From: an uncultured Kineothrix sp.
GTDB lineage: Bacteria > Bacillota > Clostridia > Lachnospirales > Lachnospiraceae
NCBI GenBank assembly: GCA_910587275.1
Contig: CAJUMD010000020.1
Coordinates: forward strand, 1 to 38,253
DNA length: 38,253 bases
Direction: 5' to 3'
Below, in pieces: positions 16,903 through 25,432 of the stretch (position 1 is the first letter of the stretch; the number at the start of each line of letters is the position of its first letter). The notes under the pieces are model-generated. The model was not told the DNA's origin. It worked only from the letters and a program-made list of their open reading frames with translations, and did not search any database. The translations under genes were made by a program, and so were the position numbers.

Positions 16903-17658
16903 GTGTACTCACCAATATGCTTAAGTGCGGTGGACATGGAAGTTCACGGGCACTTTTTTGTTTTTACGGGGAAATTGCGGGATGATACCGGCTCCGGGTT
17001 TTTTGTATGCCGGACATTTTCGCGCATTAAAGTAGTAAAATCCGGAATTTGGGTTTCTGATAAAGGCGGATATATGATTGGAAGACATGGGTACGGACCT
17101 TGGGACATGGACTGGCAGTTTAAGCGGTTAAGCGGCAAAGGCAGGGTAGTGGATGATGCCTGCTATTCCGGCGATTATTATGTGCTGCCCTTTGACGGGA
17201 ATGAGGAGGAATGGAAGGGCTGGAGGAAGAAGACGGGCATGGTAAACCTTGCGGCGGCTGTCTTCCTTTTGGGAATCCAGGTTGCGGCAGGTATGGTGAA
17301 CCAGGATTCCTCCCGCACGTTTTGGATTGTGTATCCGTACCTGTTCCTGTTTCCGCCGCTGGCTTATCTGTTTGCCGGTACGGCAGTATATTTTGTGACC
17401 CCTCGCCGGATGCAGCGTGTACAGTATGAGACGGGGATTGCCAGAATCCGGCGTTCCTGCAGGGGCGCCATGGCGTTGGAGGCATTGTGCGCTATGTTGG
17501 ATGTGGCTTATATCTTTCTGTATTTTGGGGAAATCCGGCTGGAGCGGGAACTGCTTTACCTGTTTTGCCATATTCTGTTTTTGGCAGCAGCTTTTTGTTA
17601 CGTCAGGTATTATAATAAGACTTACGGCGGACTTTGGATGGATAAGCGGACGGAATAA
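16903..17658 (+). CDS. Membrane protein of unknown function (251 aa)
   Basis: I do not recognise this protein. The N-terminal 120 residues are soluble and rich in aromatic residues and glycine (FFVFTGKLRDDTGSGFFV, MIGRHGYGPWDMDW), with strand-like spacing. Residues 125-240 hold four predicted membrane helices, the first near MVNLAAAVFLLGIQVAAGM and the last near LLYLFCHILFLAAAFCYV. The start is GTG at 16903, because AAAGGTGG lies about five bases before it; the in-frame ATG at 16936 has poor spacing. It stands alone under a consensus promoter between the restriction cassette and the peptide transporter. The N-terminal domain probably faces the cytoplasm, since a positive patch (WRKKTG) precedes the first helix. 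Confidence 0.65.
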   Translation: MYSPICLSAVDMEVHGHFFVFTGKLRDDTGSGFFVCRTFSRIKVVKSGIWVSDKGGYMIGRHGYGPWDMDWQFKRLSGKGRVVDDACYSGDYYVLPFDGNEEEWKGWRKKTGMVNLAAAVFLLGIQVAAGMVNQDSSRTFWIVYPYLFLFPPLAYLFAGTAVYFVTPRRMQRVQYETGIARIRRSCRGAMALEALCAMLDVAYIFLYFGEIRLERELLYLFCHILFLAAAFCYVRYYNKTYGGLWMDKRTE

Positions 17659-17769
17659 CGGAGGGGAAGCGTGGCGTTTGGTTTTTCCCTTTATGCGGGA
17701 AGTGTGGTACCCTGTACGGGGATTCCGGTATAAAAGGTTAAGCATATATTAATAAAGGAGGATACTATT

Positions 17770-20175
17770 ATGAAACTGAAAACAAGAAACAGGCTTCTTG
17801 CCGTTTTGTTGGCGGGAACCATGATTGCAGGCTCATTGGCAGGCTGCGGCGGCGGTTCCGCGGACGAGACGCCTGCGGAAACAGCGCCGGCAGAAACACA
17901 GCCTGCGGAAACGGACAAGCCGGCGGAGGAGGCTCCGGCAGAAACACCGGCAGAGGAAGCTCCGGCAGCCAATGAGGATACCCCGATAGTCATCGGGCAT
18001 GACGATGTAAATGAGAAATTCAGCCCGTTCTTCGGCGAATCGGTACCCGATGAGGATGTGTGGCTGCTTACCACGGTTTCCCTTTTGGGTTATGACCGGA
18101 AAGGGGAAATCGTATATAAAGGAATCGAAGGCGAAACAAGGGAATACAACGGCAACAATTACACCTATACCGGTATTGCGGACTGTGAAGTGACGGAAAA
18201 TGCGGACGGAACGGTGTATTATGATTATACGCTCCGTGACGACGTGAAATTTGCGGACGGGGAAACGTTAACGGCAGACGATGTTATCTTTTCCTATTAT
18301 GTATTTTTGGATCCGTCCTATGACGGGGCAAGTTCCGTACATGCACTTCCAATTCAGGGATTGGAGGAATACCGGAGCGGTTCCACGGTGCTTTATGACC
18401 TGATGCTTTCCAAGGGGGAAGACAATACGGACTTCACGTTCTATTCGGAAGACGAACAGAAGAAATTCTTTGAAACGGATTTCCCGGCAGCCGGTGAGGC
18501 GTTTGCAAAGAGCATCTGTGATTACTGCGTGGCAGCAGGTTATGTGGAAGACGGTTTGGATGAAGTGTCCAACGGTATGGTAAACTGGGGGTTTGCATCT
18601 CTGAATGAAGACGGCTCCATCACCGGTTCCGCAACGGAAACCACATGGACGTTAAAAGACAACGATGCGCCCACACTGGCGGATTACTGGAATGAAATGG
18701 TAGTCAGCTACGATTACGATTACCAGACACTGTCCGATACGGAAGCGGCAGATTCCGGTCTGTTCACGTTTTTGGATGACAGCTACAAAGTAACGGTGGA
18801 AACCGGTGATTCCGTGGAAAACATCAGCGGTATCCAAAAGACGGGGGACAATTCCGTCCGTGTCATCCTGACGGAAGTCAGTGCACCGGCGATTTATGAT
18901 TTGTCCATTTACGTATCTCCGCTGCACTATTACGGGGATCCTGCCCAGTATGATTATGACAATAATAAGTTCGGATTCCCCAAGGGCGATCTTTCCAGCG
19001 TAAGGGCGAAGACGACGCAGCCCATGGGCGCAGGTCCTTACAAGTACGTAAGCTATGAAAACCGGACGGTATACATGGAAGCGAACGAGTACTATTACAA
19101 AGGAACGCCGGCAACGAAATATTTACAATGGAAGACAACGGCCGAATCGGATAAATTCCCGGGCGTTATCCAGGGAACCATCGATATTTCCCAACCTTCC
19201 ATTTCCAAGGAAGTACTGGCACAGATTGAAGGCGAAAACAGCAATGGCGAGCTGAAAGGGGATAAGGTAAACGTTGACCTTGTGGATTACCGCGGATACG
19301 GATACATCGGTATGAATTCCCAGCTTATGAAGATAGGGGACGATGCAGGCAGCGAGGAATCCAAGAACTTCCGGAAAGCCATCGCAACCGTCATTGCGGT
19401 ATACCGTGACGTGGTAATCGATTCTTATTACGGCGAGGCGGCTGCGGTTATTAACTATCCAATCTCCAATACGAACTGGGCGGCACCCCAGAAATCGGAT
19501 GCGGATTACCATGTGGCATTCTCTTTGGATGTGGACGGCAACGAAATTTATAAGGACGGCATGAGCGAGGACGAGAAATATGCGGCAGCATTGGAAGCGG
19601 CGCTCGGTTATTTTGAAGCGGCAGGTTATACCGTGGAAGACGGTAAGATTACGGCAGCGCCTGCAGGCGGCAGGCTGGACTGCACCATCGTCGTTCCCGG
19701 GGACGGCAAAGGGGATCATCCTTCCTTCGGTATCATTACGGCAGCGGCAGACGCTTTAAAGAGTATCGGTTTTGATTTGGCAATCAATGACCTTTCCGAC
19801 AGCTCCCAGCTGTGGGACGGGCTTAACGGAGGTACGATTGACATGTGGTGTGCGGCATGGTCCACGGTTCCCGATCCCGATATGTTCCAGATTTACCACA
19901 GTGAGGGCGGAAGCGCGACCAATTACCGGATTTACCAGGATGAACTGGACCAGCTTGTGATGGAAGCGCGTACCAATACGGACCAGACATACCGTAAAGC
20001 CGCTTACAAGGAAGCGCTTGACTACGTGGTGGATTATGCGGTAGAGATTCCGATTTACCAGAGACAGGAAGCAACGGTATACAGTTCCGAGCGTATTGAC
20101 TTGAATACGATTGTACAGGATGCGACTTCCTATTGGCAGTATCGCGATGAAATCGAAAAACTGGCGGTAAAATAA
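17770..20175 (+). CDS. Oversized peptide-type ABC substrate-binding lipoprotein, family 5 (801 aa)
   Basis: This is the surface binding protein of an Opp/Dpp-type transporter. A signal segment ends in the lipobox SLAGC with Cys26, followed by a PAET/PAEE repeat linker to about residue 75. Family 5 landmarks are the start strand DTPIVIGHDDVNEKFSPFF, the signature region YTLRDDVKFADGETLTADDV (about residues 155-175), and the C-terminal DMWCAAWSTVPDPDMFQIYHS and EIPIYQRQE blocks. The usual size is 500-600 residues. The surplus lies mainly between residues 195 and 370, an acidic insertion. AAAGGAGG precedes the ATG. It heads a five-gene operon with the permeases and ATPases downstream. The ligand is unknown; peptides or nickel-like ligands are the family range. 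Confidence 0.92.
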   Translation: MKLKTRNRLLAVLLAGTMIAGSLAGCGGGSADETPAETAPAETQPAETDKPAEEAPAETPAEEAPAANEDTPIVIGHDDVNEKFSPFFGESVPDEDVWLLTTVSLLGYDRKGEIVYKGIEGETREYNGNNYTYTGIADCEVTENADGTVYYDYTLRDDVKFADGETLTADDVIFSYYVFLDPSYDGASSVHALPIQGLEEYRSGSTVLYDLMLSKGEDNTDFTFYSEDEQKKFFETDFPAAGEAFAKSICDYCVAAGYVEDGLDEVSNGMVNWGFASLNEDGSITGSATETTWTLKDNDAPTLADYWNEMVVSYDYDYQTLSDTEAADSGLFTFLDDSYKVTVETGDSVENISGIQKTGDNSVRVILTEVSAPAIYDLSIYVSPLHYYGDPAQYDYDNNKFGFPKGDLSSVRAKTTQPMGAGPYKYVSYENRTVYMEANEYYYKGTPATKYLQWKTTAESDKFPGVIQGTIDISQPSISKEVLAQIEGENSNGELKGDKVNVDLVDYRGYGYIGMNSQLMKIGDDAGSEESKNFRKAIATVIAVYRDVVIDSYYGEAAAVINYPISNTNWAAPQKSDADYHVAFSLDVDGNEIYKDGMSEDEKYAAALEAALGYFEAAGYTVEDGKITAAPAGGRLDCTIVVPGDGKGDHPSFGIITAAADALKSIGFDLAINDLSDSSQLWDGLNGGTIDMWCAAWSTVPDPDMFQIYHSEGGSATNYRIYQDELDQLVMEARTNTDQTYRKAAYKEALDYVVDYAVEIPIYQRQEATVYSSERIDLNTIVQDATSYWQYRDEIEKLAVK

Positions 20176-20232
20176 AGGCTTTGTATACCGGCGTATACCG
20201 TAAGGGGGAAGCCGGGATTGTATGAGGGTACG

Positions 20233-20262
20233 AAAACCCCTGTTGCGTGCAGCGGGGGTTTT
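20233..20262 (+). terminator. Strong hairpin between binding-protein and permease genes
   Basis: AAAACCCC (20233-20240) pairs with GGGGTTTT (20255-20262), and the stem continues inward for five more pairs to a four-base CGTG loop. Only four T follow in the stem itself, so leaky termination or protection of the upstream mRNA 3' end is likely. Either would raise binding-protein levels over the permeases. Confidence 0.6.
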
Positions 20263-20442
20263 GGTGCCCGGTACAATGGCCGTTTGGATTCGGTACGTGG
20301 TATGATATGACGGGTAACAAAGATATTTCGCGAAAGGACCGGAAAGCCCTCTGGCGAAATGTCTTTGTAAGGAAGAAGACACAAGAACGGGTTTGTGCGC
20401 GCGCGGCAGGCACAAACGGGACGCAGAATCAGCCGCGCAGAA

Positions 20443-21441
20443 ATGAGGATGAAGATGAAGAAATTCATAGTAAAAAGGTTGTTGATTTCCGTCGTTCTTT
20501 TATTCTTTGTGTCCATGATTATTTACGGCATCATGCGGTGTATGCCTGCTTCGTTCGTGGAGACGAAAGCGATGGAGCTGTCCCAAAAGCCGGGGGCGAA
20601 AAGTTATGAGGAATGGCTGACCCAGTTGAACGCATCCTACGGTTTGGATTCCGGTATCATACAGGGGTATTTTACATGGGCGTCCAAGGCGGTACGCGGC
20701 CAGTTCGGCGATTCCTGGAATTACAACCAGCCGGTGCTGCAGAAATTCTCCAGTGTCATTTGGTATTCTTTTGCGTTAGGGCTGGCATCGTTCCTGCTGG
20801 AGATTATCATTGCGATTCCCGCAGGCGTGGTGGCGGCGAAGAAGCAGTATTCCCTGACCGATTATTCCATTACGGTCATTGCGTTAATCGGTATTTCCCT
20901 GCCCAGTTTCTTTTTTGCCACGATTTTAAAATGGGTGTTTGCCGTAAAATTGAACTGGCTGGATTTGTACGGCAGTGTAGGGCGTATGCACCAGCAGCTA
21001 AGTCCGGCGGGACAGATACTCGATATCGCCAAACATATGATTATGCCGGTGATTACGCTGACGATTGTCAATATCGGTTCCCTGATGCGTTATACGCGCA
21101 CCAATATGCTGGAAGTGTTAAATTCCGATTATATCCGTACCGCGCGCGCAAAGGGACTTACGGAGAAAAAAGTCATTAACGTTCATGCATTCCGCAATAT
21201 CCTGATTCCGATTATCACCCTTCTTGGCAGTACGCTGCCTATTCTGTTCGGCGGTGCGCTCATTACCGAGACGCTGTTCCAGATTCCGGGAATCGGTTAT
21301 ACTTCTTACCAGTGCATAGTACTGGGTGACATTCCTTTTGTCATGTTTTACATGCTGTTCAGCGCGGTATTGATTTTGGCGGGTAATCTGCTTGCGGATA
21401 TCCTGTATGCGGTGGTAGATCCCCGTGTAAGAATTAATTAG
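20443..21441 (+). CDS. Peptide-type ABC transporter permease, OppB/DppB-like (about 332 aa)
   Basis: This is an inner-membrane permease of the OppB family. It starts with the typical MKKFIVKRLLISVVLLFFVSMIIYGIMRCMP, has a soluble segment up to residue 75, then five further membrane helices and the coupling loop TARAKGLTEKKVINVHAFRN, and ends with the usual LADILYAVVDPRVRIN. Length is normal. The start is uncertain: ATGs at 20443, 20449 and 20455 are in frame and none has a strong ribosome site; a GTG at 20395 would add an unconserved basic tail. It lies 267 bases after the binding protein, past the hairpin at 20233-20262, and 15 bases before the oversized OppC partner. Confidence 0.9.
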   Translation: MRMKMKKFIVKRLLISVVLLFFVSMIIYGIMRCMPASFVETKAMELSQKPGAKSYEEWLTQLNASYGLDSGIIQGYFTWASKAVRGQFGDSWNYNQPVLQKFSSVIWYSFALGLASFLLEIIIAIPAGVVAAKKQYSLTDYSITVIALIGISLPSFFFATILKWVFAVKLNWLDLYGSVGRMHQQLSPAGQILDIAKHMIMPVITLTIVNIGSLMRYTRTNMLEVLNSDYIRTARAKGLTEKKVINVHAFRNILIPIITLLGSTLPILFGGALITETLFQIPGIGYTSYQCIVLGDIPFVMFYMLFSAVLILAGNLLADILYAVVDPRVRIN

Positions 21442-21456
21442 GAAAGGAGAGAGGAC

Positions 21457-23136
21457 ATGGCGAACGAAGAAAACACGAAAGTGGAAACGATGAAATTGGA
21501 CGATACGCAGCGTGTCAAAGTGCTTTCTCCCAGTGCGCTGGTATTAAAGCGTTTTTTCCGTAACAGGCTTGCGATTGTCGGTATGGTGATTATTATTTTA
21601 ATGTTCCTGTTTTCCTTTGTGGGTGGCATGGTGATTCCTTACGGGCAGAGCCAGGTGTTTTATACTACGGAGGAAATGAAAAAGGATTATGCGGGCGCGA
21701 CCTATATTAACGACTATCTGTTGTATGAGATGGAGGATGCGCAGGCACCGGGCGATATGTATTCCAAATCCATTCTCGCCATTACGAAAAACCAGCGGGT
21801 GGTGGAAACGAGGAACGGAGGTTTCCTTGCATTAAGACCCCTTACGGGGGAATCCTACATTGTATACGGTGCGGAGGAAACTAAAAATCCGCGGGCGATG
21901 AAATCCAAGGAACATGACGATGCCGTGGCATCCGGCGACAATTATTTTGAGTATGACGGTACCGCATATATCGTGGACGATGCGACGGGAAAAGAACTTT
22001 TGTATATCGTTTCGGAACTGTCGGTAATTTGCAAGCTGTCCTTTACGCCTTATACACAGGATACCGCGATGTCTTATGAGTTTTATAAAAATGCCCTGCT
22101 CGCCATGAGCGGGAACGGGAAACCTTTTGAAGCGGACGGAACTTCCTATACGGTGGAAATGGACGGGGAGGAAGCCGCCATGGTATTTGCGGCGGACGGT
22201 TCGGATTATGCCTATATTTCCAATATGAACATAAACAGCGTGGTGGGCGGCGTATTTTTGGCACCGGATTTTAAAGAAGCGGCTACCCTTGCCATCCAGG
22301 ACGGGGCGGATTCCTTTCTTTATACGGACAGTGCGGGGGAGACGGATACGTACCTGCTGTCGGAAAAGAACGGACAATACCTGATATCCCGTAACCAGGA
22401 AACCCGTGTCATCGATATGTATGCGCAGCCGTCGAAAGAGCATCCCATCGGGACGGACGGCAATGGTATGGATTTGCTGGCACGTCTGATGTACGGCGGG
22501 CGTATTTCCCTGTTAATCGGTTTTGTGGTTGTCATTATCGAGGTGATTATCGGTGTCATTGTCGGTGGCATTGCCGGTTATTTCGGCGGCTGGGTGGACA
22601 ATGTGCTGATGCGTCTGGTGGATGTCATTTACTGTATTCCATCCATGCCCTTGTACTTAATCTTAGGCTCCATCATGGATCATTACCGTGCCAGTCCCAC
22701 CGTGCGTATCTATATGCTGTGTGTGATTATGAGTGTCATCGGCTGGGTGGGGATTGCCCGTATCGTGCGCGGACAGATTTTATCCCTGCGGGAGCAGGAA
22801 TTCATGGTGGCGGCGGAAGCGCTGGGTATCAGCGTGGGACGCAGGATTTTCAAACACCTGGTTCCGAATGTGGTGCCGCAGCTTATCGTATTTGCCACCA
22901 TGGGACTTGGCGACGTGATTCTGGCGGAGGCGACGCTCAGCTTCTTAGGGCTTGGAATCAAATATCCCGCAGCTTCGTGGGGGAGTATCATCAATGCGGT
23001 CAACGATTCCTATGTCATGACGAACTATTTGTTTGTTTGGGTTCCGGCGGGATTCCTGATCCTGCTGACCGTATTGGCATTTAACTTTATAGGAGACGGT
23101 CTGCGCGACGCGTTTGACCCGAAAATGAAACGGTAA
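21457..23136 (+). CDS. Peptide-type ABC permease, OppC-like, with 260-residue extracytoplasmic insertion (559 aa)
   Basis: This is the second permease of the peptide transporter. The N-terminus (LVLKRFFRNRLAIVGMVIIILMFLFSF) is the standard OppC first helix, and from residue 326 the sequence resumes with the family hallmark HPIGTDGNGMDLLARLMYGGRISL, five more helices, the coupling loop AAEALGISVGRRIFKHLVPN and the C-terminal FIGDGLRDAFDPKMK. Usual OppC proteins are near 300 residues. Here residues 65-325 form an extra domain after helix 1, on the outer face. That domain contains repeated short units of the form SYxVxxDG(E/K) and DGxxYxYIS. AGGAAAGGAGAG precedes the ATG. The insertion parallels the enlarged binding protein, suggesting that the two contact each other. 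Confidence 0.9.
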   Translation: MANEENTKVETMKLDDTQRVKVLSPSALVLKRFFRNRLAIVGMVIIILMFLFSFVGGMVIPYGQSQVFYTTEEMKKDYAGATYINDYLLYEMEDAQAPGDMYSKSILAITKNQRVVETRNGGFLALRPLTGESYIVYGAEETKNPRAMKSKEHDDAVASGDNYFEYDGTAYIVDDATGKELLYIVSELSVICKLSFTPYTQDTAMSYEFYKNALLAMSGNGKPFEADGTSYTVEMDGEEAAMVFAADGSDYAYISNMNINSVVGGVFLAPDFKEAATLAIQDGADSFLYTDSAGETDTYLLSEKNGQYLISRNQETRVIDMYAQPSKEHPIGTDGNGMDLLARLMYGGRISLLIGFVVVIIEVIIGVIVGGIAGYFGGWVDNVLMRLVDVIYCIPSMPLYLILGSIMDHYRASPTVRIYMLCVIMSVIGWVGIARIVRGQILSLREQEFMVAAEALGISVGRRIFKHLVPNVVPQLIVFATMGLGDVILAEATLSFLGLGIKYPAASWGSIINAVNDSYVMTNYLFVWVPAGFLILLTVLAFNFIGDGLRDAFDPKMKR

Positions 23137-23193
23137 GGTTACGTCCGGGATGCGGAGGTAACGGGATAATGGATACGGACTGTGAGGGATATG

Positions 23194-24345
23194 ATGGCAG
23201 GAAATAAGAATAATTCAAATTATATATCCGCGAAAGAGTCGCGGCGGATTTCCAAAAATAACCGTAAGATTACAAAGGAAATGGAGAAAAAGAGGAACCG
23301 GAAGAATATACCGGAGGCGGAGTATGTCACAAAGATGCACAATGCGGAAAACTGTGTGGAATTTGACAACGTGCATACGTATTTTTTCACCGATATCGGG
23401 ACTGTGAAATCGGTGAACGGTGTGACCTTTGACGTGCCGCAGGGGAAAACGGTGGGCATTGTGGGGGAATCGGGCTGCGGAAAATCCGTAACCAGCCTGT
23501 CCTTAATGCAGTTGGTGCAAAGACCTTCCGGTCAGACCGTGGAAGGGGAAATACGTTTTAATGCGGGCGACAAAGTGTATAACGTGGTTAATGCCCCTAC
23601 GGATGTGATGCAGAAACTACGCGGGAATTATATGTCCATGATTTTCCAGGAGCCGATGACTTCCTTAAATCCGGTGTTCCGCATTGGGGAGCAGGTGGAC
23701 GAGGTAATCGCCCTGCACAATTCCGATATGTCAAAGGAGCAGGTGAAGGCGCGTACCATGGAAATGCTGGATATGGTGGGAATTGCCAACAAAGAAGGTG
23801 TGTATCGGATGTACCCCCATGAACTGTCGGGCGGTATGCGGCAGCGTATCATGATAGCCATGGCGCTTGCCTGCAATCCGAAACTGATTATTGCGGACGA
23901 GCCGACGACGGCGCTGGACGTGACCATACAGGCACAGGTTTTGGATTTGCTGCGTCATTTAAAGGATAAGATTAACAGCTCCATCATGTTAATTACCCAT
24001 GACCTGGGCGTTGTGGCGGAGATGGCGGATTATGTGGTTGTCATGTATGCGGGACGCGTGGTGGAAAAAGGGACGGCGAGGGAAATCTTCAAGGACCCGA
24101 GACATCCTTATACCATTGGGCTGATGAATTCCAAACCGGTGGTGGGGAAACATATCGATAAACTTTACAGCATCCCCGGCAGCGTGCCGAACCCGGTGGA
24201 TATGCCGGATTACTGTTATTTCAAGGACCGCTGCGAGATGTGCATACAGGGCTGCGAGGGCGTGTATCCGCCGGAATACCATATATCGCCCACGCATGTG
24301 GTAAGCTGCTATCGTTGTAAGGAGGGAGGCACACAGAATGGCTAA
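23194..24345 (+). CDS. Peptide-type ABC transporter ATPase, OppD-like (383 aa)
   Basis: This cytoplasmic ATPase powers the transporter. It has Walker A GESGCGKS, the Q-loop in IFQEPMTSLNPVFRIGEQ, signature LSGGMRQR, Walker B LIIADEPTTALD, the switch His in LITHDLGVVAE, and the C-terminal oligopeptide-transport tail with Cys residues (YCYFKDRCEMC). About 60 extra basic residues precede the ATPase domain (ESRRISKNNRKITKEMEKKR). The start is uncertain: ATG at 23194 has AGGG five bases upstream, while GTG at 23182 and ATG at 23191 are in frame. A 12-codon open frame at 23169-23207, in another frame, has its own GGAGG and overlaps this start. The gene overlaps oppF by 8 bases. Confidence 0.92.
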   Translation: MAGNKNNSNYISAKESRRISKNNRKITKEMEKKRNRKNIPEAEYVTKMHNAENCVEFDNVHTYFFTDIGTVKSVNGVTFDVPQGKTVGIVGESGCGKSVTSLSLMQLVQRPSGQTVEGEIRFNAGDKVYNVVNAPTDVMQKLRGNYMSMIFQEPMTSLNPVFRIGEQVDEVIALHNSDMSKEQVKARTMEMLDMVGIANKEGVYRMYPHELSGGMRQRIMIAMALACNPKLIIADEPTTALDVTIQAQVLDLLRHLKDKINSSIMLITHDLGVVAEMADYVVVMYAGRVVEKGTAREIFKDPRHPYTIGLMNSKPVVGKHIDKLYSIPGSVPNPVDMPDYCYFKDRCEMCIQGCEGVYPPEYHISPTHVVSCYRCKEGGTQNG

Positions 24346-25363
24346 CGGAACAAATACGAATGCTGCGGAAGCGGACAGGCTCATCCATCAGGGGGAAAAT
24401 ATTCTGGAAGTGTCCCATTTAAAAAAATACTTTCCGGTGAAAGGAGGTTTTTTCGGCGGTGTCACAGGGGAAGTGAAGGCGGTGGACGACGTATCCTTTT
24501 CCATTAAAAAGGGAACAACCATGGGCCTGGTGGGGGAATCGGGCTGCGGGAAATCCACCACGGGACGTACCATCCTCCGTTTGATTGAAAAAACTTCGGG
24601 AACCATTCTTTTTAACGGGGCGGATGTCAGCGCTGCGGATAAGAAAAAGCTGCGGGAACTGCGCACGAAGATGCAGATTATTTTTCAGGACCCCTATTCC
24701 TCCTTGTCGCCGAGACTGCCGGTAGGTGAAATCATAGGGGAGGCGGTGAAGCAGCATCATTTGGTGCCAAAGGAACAGTATGACGGTTATATCTCACAGG
24801 TCATGAAAAACTGTGGGCTGCAGGAATACCATAAGGACAGGTATCCCCATGAATTTTCGGGCGGGCAGAGACAGCGTATCTGTATCGCCAGGGCGCTTGC
24901 CCTGAAGCCGGAATTCATCGTCTGCGACGAGCCGGTATCGGCATTGGACGTATCGATTCAGGCACAGATTATCAATCTGTTAAAAGAACTGCAGGAGAAG
25001 ATGAACCTGACTTATCTGTTTATCTCCCACGACCTTTCCGTGGTGGAACATATCTCCGACACGATAGGGGTCATGTATTTGGGAGGACTGGTGGAAACGG
25101 GGAACACGGCGGATATTTTTGAGAACCCGCTGCATCCTTATACCAAGGCGCTGTTCAGCGCGATTCCCATGCCGGACCCGGACATGAAACTGAACCGGAT
25201 GATTTTGGAGGGAGATATTCCTTCACCGGCGAACCCGCCCAAGGGCTGTAAGTTCCATACCCGGTGCAGGGAATGTATGGACATTTGCAAGGAGCAGGCG
25301 CCGGCAGCACGGGATATGGGGAACGGGCATGTGGTAAGGTGCCATTTGTATGACGGGAAATAA
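24338..25363 (+). CDS. Peptide-type ABC transporter ATPase, OppF-like (341 aa)
   Basis: This is the second ATPase of the pair. It has Walker A GESGCGKST, Q-loop IIFQDPYSSLSPR, signature FSGGQRQR, Walker B FIVCDEPVSALD, switch His LFISHDLSVVEH, and the oligopeptide-transport C-terminal domain with a Cys-containing tail (KFHTRCRECMDIC). Length and order are normal for OppF. The ATG at 24338 lies 8 bases inside oppD and has AAGGAGGGAGG upstream, so the two subunits are translationally coupled. The gene is last in the transporter operon as far as recognisable function goes. The following helical-repeat gene starts 69 bases later without an obvious terminator between them, so read-through is possible. 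Confidence 0.94.
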   Translation: MANGTNTNAAEADRLIHQGENILEVSHLKKYFPVKGGFFGGVTGEVKAVDDVSFSIKKGTTMGLVGESGCGKSTTGRTILRLIEKTSGTILFNGADVSAADKKKLRELRTKMQIIFQDPYSSLSPRLPVGEIIGEAVKQHHLVPKEQYDGYISQVMKNCGLQEYHKDRYPHEFSGGQRQRICIARALALKPEFIVCDEPVSALDVSIQAQIINLLKELQEKMNLTYLFISHDLSVVEHISDTIGVMYLGGLVETGNTADIFENPLHPYTKALFSAIPMPDPDMKLNRMILEGDIPSPANPPKGCKFHTRCRECMDICKEQAPAARDMGNGHVVRCHLYDGK

Positions 25364-25432
25364 GCATGGGATTGGAAGGAACGGTTATGGATCCCGTGAA
25401 AACAGAAAAAATAAGGGATAAAGGTGGACGTA

